DNA of 64,000 nucleotides from Acidobacteriota bacterium (GTDB lineage Bacteria > Acidobacteriota > Terriglobia > Terriglobales > Acidobacteriaceae), in contig JAEYQK010000073.1 in NCBI GenBank assembly GCA_023410055.1, forward strand, positions 62,001-126,000. The letters run 5' to 3'. The notes below the pieces were generated by a model. The model worked only from the letters and a program-made list of their open reading frames with translations. It had not been told where the DNA came from and ran no database searches. Positions 9,645 to 19,188 of the stretch are shown in pieces (positions within the stretch are counted from its first letter, which is position 1; each line of letters starts with the position of its first letter). A program made the position numbers and the translations under genes.

Positions 9645-10340
9645 ATGAACATCAACGGAATATGCTGTTGTCGCAGTGTGCTGTGCGCGTTGCTGATAGC
9701 CTGCGCCGCCGCGTCGCCGGCACAAACTACTCAACGCAACAAGGTACTTATCGTTGCAGGGCACAAGGGAGAGGCGCCCGTGCTGCAGTCGAAAGGCCAC
9801 AACTACGTGAACGTAGAAAGTCTGGCCCAGATACTGAGCGGGTCCGTGTCGTACGAGAGCGGCAGAGTAGTGTTGACGCTTCCCTCAGCGGCGGCACAAC
9901 CTTCGCCAGAACCACAGGCCAACGCTGCGGCGGACACACATCTGTCCAGAGGTTTTGTGAATGCCGCAATCGAGACGCTCGGGTCCATGCGTGAATGGGC
10001 CAGCAATCTTGGTTTGATAATCAAGAAAGGCTACCCCGTCGGTAATCTCATCGAACAATGGCGGGGTGAGACGATGAAGAACTTCGCGTTGGCGACCTCA
10101 GCAGCATCCAACCAAGCCGACCAAAACGCACTTCAGCTGCTTACATCCGAGTACAACAACCTCCAGGCCTGGAGTGACCATCTTGTAAAGGCAAGAAATT
10201 CGATGAGTGCTGCCAACTACTCTATGTCAGACGATGCCCTCCTGAATGATCCAGCATCACAGAAAATCATAAGCTGTTGGAAGTTTCTTGGGCCGATGCT
10301 GGCGCGGGGCAGCTTTGAAGATGACGGATCGTGCCGTTAG
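9645..10340 (+). CDS. exported protein with copper-amine-oxidase-N-like stalk domain
   Basis: A 231-residue protein with a signal peptide (CALLIACAAASPAQT). Residues about 30-75 (KVLIVAGHKGEAPVLQSKGHNYVNVESLAQILSG in part) resemble the small 'copper amine oxidase N-terminal'-type domain (PF07833), which in many bacteria is simply a cell-surface beta module and does not imply oxidase activity. The rest is helical and has no recognisable catalytic motif. The start at 9645 has GAGGAA upstream; the open frame extends to 9510 but those codons have no ribosome site. It lies divergently from the DUF2254 pair and upstream of the response regulator. The family call is tentative. Confidence 0.6.
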   Translation: MNINGICCCRSVLCALLIACAAASPAQTTQRNKVLIVAGHKGEAPVLQSKGHNYVNVESLAQILSGSVSYESGRVVLTLPSAAAQPSPEPQANAAADTHLSRGFVNAAIETLGSMREWASNLGLIIKKGYPVGNLIEQWRGETMKNFALATSAASNQADQNALQLLTSEYNNLQAWSDHLVKARNSMSAANYSMSDDALLNDPASQKIISCWKFLGPMLARGSFEDDGSCR

Positions 10341-10564
10341 CCGGAGGTGCACTAGACTTGTTTTTTGCAGCCCTACCTCGGCAACTCTTGAACCCAAGCC
10401 ACCGCCACAAAGAATTCATCATCTGAAAACACCCAAAGGGATAACTGACAAAAGTATCAGTTTTGCGAACCACTTGCGGTTAGCTAGAGTCCGCTTCTGA
10501 AAAAGTCTTTAGTTTTCATTGAGTGTGGGCATGGAACAAGCATCATTGTGGAAGGAGCTTGCAG

Positions 10565-11212
10565 ATGGAGTCCCGCCACAGAACACGTTTGCTGATAGCA
10601 GATGACCACAACCTGGTCGCCGAAGCATGCAAGAGCTTCTTGGAACCGGAGTTCGAAGTGGCCGGTATTGTCAACGATGGCCGCGCACTGCTTCAAGCTG
10701 CGTCGGAACTCAAGCCCGATATTGTCATCGTTGATATTGCGATGCCTCTGCTCAACGGACTCGATGCGGGCGAACAGGTAAAGACGAGTTTGCCAGCAGC
10801 CAAATTGGTTTACCTGACCATGAATATGAACCCTGAAGTAGCTGCTGAAGCGTTTCGCCGAGGTGCTTCTGCTTACCTCCCAAAAAGTACAGTCGCGAAC
10901 GAGCTCGTAACAGCTATTCGAGAGGTGCGGAGAGGGAAGTCCTACCTCTCGCCACTTATCACAAAGGATACGGTTCAGTTCCTGCTCAGAAGCGGAAAGG
11001 CCATTGAGATCGAAAAGCGGCTGACTTCACGCCAGCGAGAGGTGCTGCAACTGCTCGCTGAAGGTATGTCAATGAAGGAAGTAGCATACACACTCAACCT
11101 AAAGCCCGGGACTGTCGCCTTTCACAAGTATCGAATAATGACAGTCCTCGGCGTGAAGACGAACGCGGAACTGATGCAATACGCCATTAAGGAGCACATC
11201 ATACCAGGGTGA
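10565..11212 (+). CDS. NarL/LuxR-type two-component response regulator
   Basis: A 215-residue response regulator. The receiver domain (residues about 8-125) has the acidic pair ADD at 12-14, the phospho-acceptor Asp57 in IVIVDIAMP, a conserved Thr/Ser region at YLTMN and Lys in LPKST. A LuxR-type DNA-binding helix-turn-helix follows at about 145-205 (LTSRQREVLQLLAEGMSMKEVA ... GTVAFHKYRIM, in part). The start is placed at the ATG at 10565 because GAAGGAG lies 8 bases before it; the open frame begins 14 codons earlier. There is no kinase next to it; the nearest is the five-PAS kinase at 14.4-17.1 kb. The receiver is clearly related to the receiver-only protein at 17.4 kb (shared FLEPxFEVxGxVNDG). 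Confidence 0.9.
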   Translation: MESRHRTRLLIADDHNLVAEACKSFLEPEFEVAGIVNDGRALLQAASELKPDIVIVDIAMPLLNGLDAGEQVKTSLPAAKLVYLTMNMNPEVAAEAFRRGASAYLPKSTVANELVTAIREVRRGKSYLSPLITKDTVQFLLRSGKAIEIEKRLTSRQREVLQLLAEGMSMKEVAYTLNLKPGTVAFHKYRIMTVLGVKTNAELMQYAIKEHIIPG

Positions 11213-11419
11213 CCGCGCCAGGCAGTTCGCTTGCGCCGCGCATAAACACCTGCTTCTGCCGAAGTGACTATTTGGAGACTGTGCTTATCTCGAAAACGTT
11301 ATAGCCCCATGCCGGTAAATCGGTGGCCAAGGTCTTCCAGCGTCGCGTTTCGACGCAAGCGATGGGAGAGACTGCGAAGCGTTAGTCGAGTGTTGATCTG
11401 ATAGAGGGACGGATAATTG

Positions 11420-12733
11420 TCATTTGCAATTCGATGACATGTCGGCAGGTTGACCAGTCGAGGCGATAACGCTGCTCCAGAGCACTCCTTCGGGGTCGAT
11501 CTTCTTGCGTTGTGATACGGCGAGACGAATAGGCACGTGAGTGAACTGGTGGTTCCAAAAGCTAACGACCATGTTAGTCCGGCCGCTCATTCCTGCGTGC
11601 ACGGCGTTGTGCCCAAGCAGGAGGCAGAAAGCGGAGTCATGCGCGTTTGCCGGTACGCTCCTGATTGCGTAACTGGGATCGATGTATTTGATACTCACTT
11701 CCATCCCGATCCGCTTGAAATACTGTTTACTCGCGTCTCGCAAGAATATGCCGATATCGCCATACTTGACGTTTCCCGAAGCGTCAAGCTCGGTGGTCTT
11801 TTCCAAAAGGTTCTGGCCCGCACCTTCCGCTACAACGATTACCGCGTGGCCCCTCCTCTCAAGGCGCCGCTGCAACTCAGCGAGGAACCGCTCGAGAGTG
11901 AACGGAATTTCGGGAACAAGGCAGAAATTTACATGACCATCGACCAACGACGAGAACGCGGCAATGAAGCCGGAGTCGCGTCCCATGAGCTTCACCAACC
12001 CAATGCCATTCCGCACAGCCTCTGCTTCGGTATTGGCGGCATAAACGGCCCGCCGTGCTTCAGCAATGGCGGTCTCAAAACCGAACGTCCTCTGTACGAA
12101 CGACACATCGTTGTCAATCGTCTTCGGGATGCCAATAACGCTCAGAACCATTCGTTGTGCCCGAGCCTCCTCAGCGATTTTGTGTGCACCGCGAAGAGTC
12201 CCGTCGCCGCCAATCGCGAACAGGATGCCGATGTTCAGGTCGGCCAGGGTTTTGACCATCTCAGCAGGATCCTGTGGGCCGCGCGAAGAGCCCAAGATCG
12301 ACCCACCTAGTTCGTGGATTCTATTCACGCCGTCGGGTGTGAGAATGAAAGGTGCGTGCCCGTTCTTCTGCGCCAAGCCTTCGTAACCGAAGCGGAAACC
12401 GTAGACCTTATTAACGCCGTAATGGTTATACAGGCTCAAGACGATAGAGCGGATCACATCATTGAGCCCTGGGCACAGCCCGCCGCAGGTCACGATGCCG
12501 CAGGCTAGTTGGGAGGGATCGAAGAACAATGTCGACCTCGGCCCCGCAGCCTCCATTGCAGGAGCATCCGCGCAATGAGCGAACCACGGTTTTATCTCCT
12601 CAAGTCGCGCGTGATAGAGGACGCGTTCCTCATCGCTAGTGAACCGGACGCCGCACAACGGCGATGCGAAGCGGCATTCTCCTAGCCGCGGGATGGTGAA
12701 GTCGAGATCAGTGTTACGCAACTGAGAGCTCAT
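11420..12733 (-). CDS. 6-phosphofructokinase, PPi-PFK-like clade but with ATP-type residue
   Basis: A 437-residue phosphofructokinase that would make fructose 1,6-bisphosphate in glycolysis. Visible motifs: GIVTCGGLCPGLNDVIR (phosphate-donor loop), FAIGGDGTLRGA, GIPKTIDNDVSF (catalytic Asp region) and KLMGRDSGFIAAF. The second Gly in GGDG is the ATP-type residue (PPi enzymes have GGDD), while the Lys in PKTIDND is the PPi-type residue. This mixed signature, and the length of over 430 residues, match the ATP-dependent enzymes of the 'long' group (trypanosomatid, plant and spirochaete type). So ATP dependence is inferred, not proven. The gene stands alone, convergent with the response regulator gene; the start is the ATG at 12733 with GGAG upstream. 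Confidence 0.9.
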   Translation of the reverse strand: MSSQLRNTDLDFTIPRLGECRFASPLCGVRFTSDEERVLYHARLEEIKPWFAHCADAPAMEAAGPRSTLFFDPSQLACGIVTCGGLCPGLNDVIRSIVLSLYNHYGVNKVYGFRFGYEGLAQKNGHAPFILTPDGVNRIHELGGSILGSSRGPQDPAEMVKTLADLNIGILFAIGGDGTLRGAHKIAEEARAQRMVLSVIGIPKTIDNDVSFVQRTFGFETAIAEARRAVYAANTEAEAVRNGIGLVKLMGRDSGFIAAFSSLVDGHVNFCLVPEIPFTLERFLAELQRRLERRGHAVIVVAEGAGQNLLEKTTELDASGNVKYGDIGIFLRDASKQYFKRIGMEVSIKYIDPSYAIRSVPANAHDSAFCLLLGHNAVHAGMSGRTNMVVSFWNHQFTHVPIRLAVSQRKKIDPEGVLWSSVIASTGQPADMSSNCK

Positions 12734-13336
12734 GTGCTTCGCTCCATCGTCTTCAGTCCTCGCGCCTTCACGCCCGTCGTCAGTGCGCCCCTGTTCGCAC
12801 GCTATCTCCGACCGTTCTGGCGGCCAACTGAGAAAAATATAAGTCGGTTGTACCTTTCGTTGTATGAAGTCGGAACAAAGCCCACGGTTGCGATTACCAG
12901 GTCCCCATGTTCAGTATCAAGCCGGAAGAAAGGCGAAGTGAGTTTCGGTGCGAGACGCCCTTCGATAGCCCTCGTCGTCTCGGTCAAAACCGTAATCGTG
13001 TGAGCACCCGCTCCCTAACGCCTGCGCTACCTAAAATCGGCCCAGAGCGACTCCCTAGCAGCTTTAGCAGTAGCTGGGTACTACGAACACTGATCTGATG
13101 AGAGTAAAGTCAAAGGCTTCGCGGAAGCCGAAGATCGCTGCGACAAACAAGAATGCAGAGCTCATCGGTTCGGAGAGGTCGATCATGAATAGAAGTCGCC
13201 CCCGCGGATATCACCGTTCTCAGCTTGCTGTTCCCGTGTGGGGCACTGCTGTTCGCGATACTGGAAGCAACGATCTCTCCAAGCCACCAAAGGTGAATCT
13301 GTGGTTACGAACTCCTCAGTAGAAGACAAAGGCTAC
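12734..13336. other. intergenic region without a convincing gene
   Basis: About 600 bases between two divergent genes. Short open frames exist on both strands (for example 13098-13322 on plus, starting with a basic peptide), but none has a good start site, family resemblance or codon pattern. It should contain the promoters of phosphofructokinase and the AI-2E family permease. Confidence 0.5.
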
Positions 13337-14425
13337 ATGGCTGCTTCGCGTGAAGTGTTCATCCGGATGAGTCTTCTCGCGATAATGGGAGTCAGCTGTT
13401 TCCTGATCCTCCGTCCATTTCTCAAGTTCATCATCTCGGCAGTGATTATCGCGATCGCCATCTATCCAGTCTGCCAAAGACTCAAGAAACTTCTGGGTGG
13501 ACGCGAGACATTGGCGAGCATACTTTGTACGGTGCTGCTTGTGCTACTCATAGTTATTCCCTGCGTATTGCTGGCAGAAACGCTGGCCGACGCGATTCGT
13601 ACGATGGCGCAACAACTGCAAACTGGCCGGATCAACCTCCCCCCACCACCGCCGCAACTGCCAAAACTTCCCATCGCCGGCCAGCAACTGGCGGATTTGT
13701 GGATCTTGTGTTCAACCAACGTATCTGAGGTGATACGCCGATTCGGTCCGCAGATTCAGAAGCACATTCCCGCCCTTATATCCACGACAGCTGCACTCGG
13801 TAGCACACTACTCCAATTCCTGATCTCGATTGTGTTCGCGGGATTCTTGTTGGCAAAAAGCGAGAGAAACGCAATCCTCGCCCAGAGGATCTTCATTCGT
13901 ATTTTCGGCGATCAAGGCGGTGAGTACAGAGACGTTGTAGCTGCCACCGTCCGAAGCGTCACGAATGGTATCTTGGGCGTAGCGGTGATTCAGTCGTTTT
14001 TCGCCAGCCTGGGATTCTGGATCATCGGATTGCCAGGAGCAGGCTTGTGGGCAGTAATCTTCCTTTTGTCTGCGGTATTGCAGATCGGCGCTCTCGTGCT
14101 GGTGCCGGCAGTTCTCTATGGCTTCGCAACCTTCTCTACGAGCCGTGCTGTGGTCTTCTTGGTGTGGTGCATCATCGTGGGAACTATGGACAATGTTCTG
14201 AAACCGGTGTTGCTCGGGCGGGGCAGCAAGGTTCCAATGGGAGTCATTTTCCTGGGCGTCCTTGGTGGGTTCATGATGATGCGCATACTCGGGCTCTTCG
14301 TGGGAGCGATCATCGTCTCAGTGTCATACAAACTCTTTCTTTCCTGGCTAGACACTGGCATGTCGGAACGTCGTCCGGCTGCACTAGGTGCCGGAGCGTC
14401 AGCTTCGGTCACAAACAGCGAATAG
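13337..14425 (+). CDS. AI-2E family transporter (PerM/YdiK-type permease)
   Basis: A 362-residue integral membrane protein of the AI-2E exporter superfamily (PF01594). It has two N-terminal helix pairs (LLAIMGVSCFLILRPFLKFIISAV ...), a central extracytoplasmic segment, and the conserved C-terminal block with GLPGAGLWAVIFLLSAVLQIG and DNVLKPVLLGRGSKVPMGVIFLGVLGG (in part), which is diagnostic of the family. Members export autoinducer-2, sodium or other small solutes; the substrate here is unknown. The ATG at 13337 is used. A GTG at 13301 with AGGTGA before it is an equally plausible start and would add 12 residues. It is convergent with the histidine kinase gene, with only 19 bases between the stops. 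Confidence 0.88.
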   Translation: MAASREVFIRMSLLAIMGVSCFLILRPFLKFIISAVIIAIAIYPVCQRLKKLLGGRETLASILCTVLLVLLIVIPCVLLAETLADAIRTMAQQLQTGRINLPPPPPQLPKLPIAGQQLADLWILCSTNVSEVIRRFGPQIQKHIPALISTTAALGSTLLQFLISIVFAGFLLAKSERNAILAQRIFIRIFGDQGGEYRDVVAATVRSVTNGILGVAVIQSFFASLGFWIIGLPGAGLWAVIFLLSAVLQIGALVLVPAVLYGFATFSTSRAVVFLVWCIIVGTMDNVLKPVLLGRGSKVPMGVIFLGVLGGFMMMRILGLFVGAIIVSVSYKLFLSWLDTGMSERRPAALGAGASASVTNSE

Positions 14426-14444
14426 GAGAAAGCTGCCTTCCGAT

Positions 14445-17111
14445 CTAGGCAGCAGCACTGTCGCGAGCTGCCGTGAGTGGCACGTAGGCTTTAATAACCG
14501 TACCAGCATTTATGCGGGAAGCTATCGAGATCCTTCCTCCCACAAGTCGTAGTCGTTCTCGCATGCTCACCAATCCGAGGCCATTCTTGTGGGAACGAAC
14601 ATCGAACCCAACACCTTTGTCCGACACGCAAATGCCAACCTCATCCGTACTCCCGCTCAACTCGACTCGTGCCCTGTCGCACTTACCGTGTTTGATAACG
14701 TTCTGCAGTGCTTCCTGCGCGACGCGGTACAGGCACAACGACACGTCTTTCGGCGGACACTTCAACTCGCCCGTTGACGCAAACTCGATATCGATTCGGT
14801 GAGCGTCAGAAATTTCCTTGCATAGAAACCTGATTGCGGCAGCCAATCCCAAATGCTTCAGGGTGGAGGGATGAAGCTCGTGCGAAAGATGACCGACTTC
14901 CGTTACGAGGTTCTGTATTTTTCCGTATGCCCTTTGCAGCTTCGAGCTAAGGTGCGCCTCGGTAGCTTGCTTTGCCGCCTGCGCAACTTCAATTGAGACT
15001 AACGCAAGTGACTGGCTCACACCGTCGTGCAACTCTCTTGCGAGGCGTTTGCGCTCTTCCTCCTGGGCATTGATCAAACTGGCGCTGAGTTCCCTCAGGG
15101 CGACCTCCGACTCCTTCTGCACGGTCATATCGGAAGCGATGCCAACAATTCGGACGAGATTGCCTTCTCCGTCGAAAAATCCGCGTCCACGTGCCTCGAT
15201 CCAGCACGTTTTTGCCTCGGGAAGCAATTCTCGATATGAGGTCACGTATTTGTCCTGAGCAGGTGTCAGCTCCCTAATCGTCTTGATACAGTGCGCGCGA
15301 TCGTCAGCATGCATTCTGCCGAGAAACTGCGTGCCAGTTTCCTCGAGGGGATAGCCCAACTCGCCAAGCACCCGCACTGATTCGGCAGACCGTCGCATGA
15401 CATCCGTCTTGGTATCCCATTCATAGGCATACATCCGCCCACTTTCGAGTGCCAGGCGCAATCGGCCTTCGCTTTCCCGCAAGGCCTCCTCGGCTCTTTT
15501 GCGCTCTGTGATGTCTCGGCCCATGCATCGATAGCCGCAGAAACGGCCTTCTGAATCGACGATCGGCAGCCCGTTTGTCTCTAGGACCACAAGATGTTTG
15601 TCCTTGTGAAGATTGGTATTTTCCAGAGCTCGAAAGGGTGTGCGCTCGGCGGCAAATGCTTCGAACGTTTGGCGTACCCGCTGAGACTCCTGCGGAGGCA
15701 TCAGGTCGAACGGTGTCCTGCCTATCAGTTCCTCCTGTGTATAACCGAGAATACCGTTACATTGTGTGCCGACGTAGGTGTAGACAAGATTGGCGTCTAG
15801 TTCCCAAACCCAATCGCTCGACGACGCGACAAGGTGCCGATAGCGCTCTTCACTGGTCCGAAGCTCTTCTTCCGCCTGCCGACGCCCAGTCACGTTTCGC
15901 GCGAAAACAGATATTCCGAAAAATTTGCCATTCCGAGATAGAGGGTTGAACGACAACCGGTAGGTCCGGGCTTTGTCCAGCGCTGTGTAGTCGACTTCAA
16001 ATCTACCGTCTGTTAGTGCTTTTGTATAAGAATGCTTCCACCACTTGGCAATATCAGGCGGCGCAAGGTCATCCGGAGTCATTCCCGGCCGCAGCTCGCA
16101 CCCTTGCGTTCTGGTGAATGCTTCTTGCATAGCCGCATTGAACATCATCAACCCAAACCGTTCTGAGTCGACCGTCCAGATCGCATCATCGGTGCTTTGA
16201 AAGATCGCAATCAAAGTTCCCTGCGAAGCGGCTAATTCCGATTGAGCCTGCTGCTCAGCAGTAACGTTCATTACTGACGTTACTATGCACTGCCGCCCAT
16301 CAAGTTCAATCAAGTCCGCAGAAAGTAGCCCAATGAAGAGGGTGCGATTTTTTCTACGAAAACGACACTCGACATTGCTGAGCCGCTCACCGCGTAGTAG
16401 CTGCTCGACCAACCTTTGCCGGTCCCGCGGATCATCCCAATAGCCAAGCTCGAGGAAATTATGGCCGATCACTTCATCACGTGTGTATCCGGTCATTTCG
16501 AGCAGCGCATCGTTGACTTCTATCTGATTGCCATCGGCCGCAGTTACCAAGCTGACGGCGACGGGTACGGCGCTGAAAGTTTTGAGGAACTTTTCCTGCG
16601 ACTTGGAGACAGCCAGTTCTGCCTGCTCGCGCCTCGCGTTCTCGCGAACGCACACTCGCGAAAGTGAATAGGTAGATGCGTCGAGTACCGTGCCCCTAAG
16701 GCCGGCAATTCGGCCTTTCGCATTACAGACTACTTCGCCGCGACATATCGCCCATATACGCGAGCCGTCCGGGCGGACGATCTCTTCTTCGGCCTCAAAA
16801 GGCGCTCCGGTCTTGAGAGTTTTCTTCAGGCAGCGAGCTAAACCGGACCACGCGTCTGGAGTGAAAAACTTGGAGTGCTCTTTCAATGATGGCGGCACAA
16901 CGCAGGGATCGCAACCTGTGATGCGGTACATTTCCCTTGACCAGAGTACGTTGCCAGCCTTTCGATCCCAGAACCAACTACCCAGATTTGCAAGGCGCTG
17001 TGCGTCCTGCAATTCGATGTTCGGTTTAGTACGCGAACGCGCTCCTGACTTTGTCATGAGGGTCTCGCTCGCTGTGCCCTGCGCTAAGCTCCGTTTCCTA
17101 ATCTTGCGCAT
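14445..17111 (-). CDS. five-PAS sensor histidine kinase, NarX/DegS (HisKA_3) type
   Basis: An 888-residue kinase without obvious transmembrane helices, hence probably cytosolic. Five tandem PAS modules cover about residues 35-150, 165-295, 300-415, 420-545 and 550-670, several ending in PAC-type linkers (FARNVTGRRQAEEELRTSE; RDITERKRAEEALRESE). The kinase core follows: HisKA_3 with the phospho-acceptor His695 in RLARELHDGVSQSLA, and a HATPase_c domain with VAQEALQNVIKHG (N box), DKGVGFD and NGLGLVSMRER. This type normally phosphorylates NarL/LuxR-family regulators. The open frame extends to a TTG at 17168, but the ATG at 17111 with GGGGGAGAG before it is preferred. The receiver-only gene lies 307 bases upstream on the same strand and is a natural partner; the LuxR regulator at 10.6 kb is another. 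Confidence 0.93.
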   Translation of the reverse strand: MRKIRKRSLAQGTASETLMTKSGARSRTKPNIELQDAQRLANLGSWFWDRKAGNVLWSREMYRITGCDPCVVPPSLKEHSKFFTPDAWSGLARCLKKTLKTGAPFEAEEEIVRPDGSRIWAICRGEVVCNAKGRIAGLRGTVLDASTYSLSRVCVRENARREQAELAVSKSQEKFLKTFSAVPVAVSLVTAADGNQIEVNDALLEMTGYTRDEVIGHNFLELGYWDDPRDRQRLVEQLLRGERLSNVECRFRRKNRTLFIGLLSADLIELDGRQCIVTSVMNVTAEQQAQSELAASQGTLIAIFQSTDDAIWTVDSERFGLMMFNAAMQEAFTRTQGCELRPGMTPDDLAPPDIAKWWKHSYTKALTDGRFEVDYTALDKARTYRLSFNPLSRNGKFFGISVFARNVTGRRQAEEELRTSEERYRHLVASSSDWVWELDANLVYTYVGTQCNGILGYTQEELIGRTPFDLMPPQESQRVRQTFEAFAAERTPFRALENTNLHKDKHLVVLETNGLPIVDSEGRFCGYRCMGRDITERKRAEEALRESEGRLRLALESGRMYAYEWDTKTDVMRRSAESVRVLGELGYPLEETGTQFLGRMHADDRAHCIKTIRELTPAQDKYVTSYRELLPEAKTCWIEARGRGFFDGEGNLVRIVGIASDMTVQKESEVALRELSASLINAQEEERKRLARELHDGVSQSLALVSIEVAQAAKQATEAHLSSKLQRAYGKIQNLVTEVGHLSHELHPSTLKHLGLAAAIRFLCKEISDAHRIDIEFASTGELKCPPKDVSLCLYRVAQEALQNVIKHGKCDRARVELSGSTDEVGICVSDKGVGFDVRSHKNGLGLVSMRERLRLVGGRISIASRINAGTVIKAYVPLTAARDSAAA

Positions 17112-17418
17112 CTCTCCCCCGGCGGTGCGTTTGCCAGCGATGTCGCAGAGGATCCTGCCGTTGGACAACTCCGGAAAGTGGAACGAGGTGTGGAAGGAGG
17201 CAACTTTGTTGATACGCTTTCAGCAAATGTTAGCGCAGTTGCCAACGCCCGAGGCAAAGATTCGAGAGCACATCGGCGCATATTGGCAATCTTGATGTCA
17301 TCTGTGGTGCCGTGCGTCGCCTAGTCTGGCACATGATGGCGCACTTGTCTTCATCTCACACCACCTCGCAATCCGAGTAGTCGCCCTTGATGACCTGAAT
17401 CTCAGCCGCCCTGGCGCC
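17112..17418. other. spacer between receiver gene and kinase
   Basis: About 300 bases between the stop of the receiver-only gene and the start of the kinase. I see no gene, repeat or clear terminator here. It probably holds the kinase promoter. Confidence 0.4.
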
Positions 17419-17898
17419 TCACGCATCGGGGCACGATACAAACAGACGACCAGAACACACGGCATGAATAGCCGGTATAAGATCCGTTTTCAGTCGAGAC
17501 TTGAAAACATAGGCAGCCCCGCCCGCCGCCAAGGCACTGCGGATCAATTCCGAAATCTCGTGAATACTCAGAAACACCACTTTGTAATGACAGGAGGCTT
17601 CCTGCAGCCGTCGTGCTACCGTGATACCGTCGGGCTCGCCCAAGGAAATGTCGAGGATAATTACATCAGGACTCAGAAGCGAGGCTTCGCGGATAACAGA
17701 GTCTCCGTCGTTCACCGCACCCACAACTTCAAACACCGGTTCTAAGAACTCCCGCAGGACCGCGATCATTTCCGGGTTGTCGTCCGCCAGGAGCACGCGG
17801 ATTTCTCGAAGAACAGATACCCTCTCCTTCTGAACTGGGCTAGGCTCAGCACCGTTCTGGTGTCTCATTCCGCTCATGTACGTTCTACGCGGATTCAT
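17419..17898 (-). CDS. single-domain response regulator (receiver only)
   Basis: A 159-residue protein consisting of a basic tail of about 32 residues and one receiver domain. It has the acidic pair ADD at about 38-40, the phospho-acceptor Asp83 in VIILDISLG, Ser in VVFLSIHE and Lys in YVFKSRL, so it should be phosphorylated normally. There is no DNA-binding or output domain: the frame ends shortly after the receiver (GRLFVSCPDA). It may act as a phosphate sink or bind a partner protein, or it may be a LuxR regulator truncated long ago. The receiver resembles that of the LuxR regulator at 10.6 kb. In-frame ATGs at 17877 and 17868 are alternative starts. The gene lies upstream of the PAS kinase on the same strand. 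Confidence 0.82.
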   Translation of the reverse strand: MNPRRTYMSGMRHQNGAEPSPVQKERVSVLREIRVLLADDNPEMIAVLREFLEPVFEVVGAVNDGDSVIREASLLSPDVIILDISLGEPDGITVARRLQEASCHYKVVFLSIHEISELIRSALAAGGAAYVFKSRLKTDLIPAIHAVCSGRLFVSCPDA

Positions 17899-18513
17899 GT
17901 GAGATAACGTATAGCTATGCTTGACCGCCCGCTACTGCGACAATTGGCAGCTAACAGAAAAAGAACTTCGTAGCGCTCAGTCTTGTAGTGTGGGGCTGCG
18001 AATTTCTGCTAGTGATCCGGCAGTGTTCGACCAGAGATCGCGAGGCACCAGAGGATTCGTTAGCGGTTGCCGTCAGATTCGGAGAGAAATAGCCTTGACT
18101 CAGTATGCTCGTCGGGCGCTAGAAGAAGGCGCTGGGAGTTTTATTGTTAGCGGGATCATTCGACCCGAAAGATGGCATTCCCCTACGTGTGTTGGTCGGT
18201 GGCGCGCCGCGCCAAAAACAAAAACCGAAACACTTGGGTCGCCACCAGATGCCCTCAGATCAGAATCACGTCACAAAACACATACAGATCCCCGCTAAGA
18301 GTACTAGGACAGTTCACGTTCACGAGAGACCGTGCTGCCAGCTGGCATTTCTTTCAGTATCGCCCACCACGGAACTCGAATATACACAATGAGCAGTTGA
18401 GCCTGGAGTTCGGAAGAGGCGATGAAAAATAATCCACGAGCGCTGAAGACTACTCGATATGCAGTGTGTAGAGTACCGGGTTCTTAGCGCAGACCATTGG
18501 TTCAGGAGGGGCA
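17899..18513. other. long intergenic region, no supported gene
   Basis: About 615 bases between divergent genes. Open frames of 60-125 codons occur on the plus strand (for example 17921-18298), but they lack ribosome sites and recognisable protein sequence. The last 35 bases carry the ribosome site of the DUF4136 gene (AGGAGGGG). I cannot assign any other element. Confidence 0.5.
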
Positions 18514-19071
18514 ATGAACAGAATGGTGCTCGCCTTATTCGTGCTAGCGACGGTTGTTTGCCCGGGGATTATGTTCGGGCAGAAGGTCAAAGTTGATTAT
18601 GACAAGAGCATCCACTTTGGGGATTTCAAGACGTATGCCTGGGCCGAACTCAATCCGGCAGGCATGCCGCTAGTCAGGATAAACATTGTCGACGCTATCG
18701 ACGCGCAACTAGCCGCCAAAGGTTTGGTGAAAGCAGAACGAAATGCCGACCTTATTGTCACGTATGTTGGTGCTCTGGCAGGAGAAACCAACCAGAGCGT
18801 CGGTGCACCAACGTACCCAGGCTACGCAGGCCCTCCTCCTTCAGTGAACTCAACCATGTGGACAGGTGCGGGCGGCGGAGGAGGATCAGTCTCTTACCCG
18901 AAGGGAACTCTCGTCGTAGAACTTATGGATCCCAAAGCCGGACGAATCACTTGGCGCGCTGTGGGCAAAACCAAACTCGATATGACAAAGAAGCGCGAGT
19001 CTCTGGCCAGGATCAACGATCTTATCGAGAAAATGTTCGAAGGTTTTCCACCCCAAGGCAAAGAGAAGTAG
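18514..19071 (+). CDS. DUF4136 domain exported protein
   Basis: A 185-residue exported protein of the DUF4136 family (PF13590). After a signal peptide (LALFVLATVVCPGIMFGQ) comes KVDYDKSIHFGDFKTYAWAE, the typical opening of the family, then a glycine- and proline-rich linker (about 85-125), KGTLVVELMDPKAGRITWRAVGK and a terminal helix ending in MFEGFPPQGKEK. Members are often predicted lipoproteins of unknown role; this one has no Cys lipobox. The start at 18514 has an excellent ribosome site (AGGAGGGGCA). A decayed second copy of the same family lies just downstream. Confidence 0.87.
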   Translation: MNRMVLALFVLATVVCPGIMFGQKVKVDYDKSIHFGDFKTYAWAELNPAGMPLVRINIVDAIDAQLAAKGLVKAERNADLIVTYVGALAGETNQSVGAPTYPGYAGPPPSVNSTMWTGAGGGGGSVSYPKGTLVVELMDPKAGRITWRAVGKTKLDMTKKRESLARINDLIEKMFEGFPPQGKEK

Positions 19072-19188
19072 ACGGCCTCAAGATACAACCTTCTTTCTCA
19101 AACCACACTGATGTTTCGTGAGCCGTAACTACTATTTCTCGCAGTCGCAAGCTACGGGGTGTTGTCGTAGAACGATGAGTGTACGAAC

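Noticed and set aside
13098..13322. 74-codon frame with a basic N-terminus before the AI-2E permease gene
   Set aside because: It lacks a good ribosome site and overlaps the likely promoter and start region of the permease gene.
17921..18298. 125-codon plus-strand frame in the long intergenic region
   Set aside because: There is no ribosome site, a random-looking Arg/Ser-rich sequence, and no similarity that I recognise.
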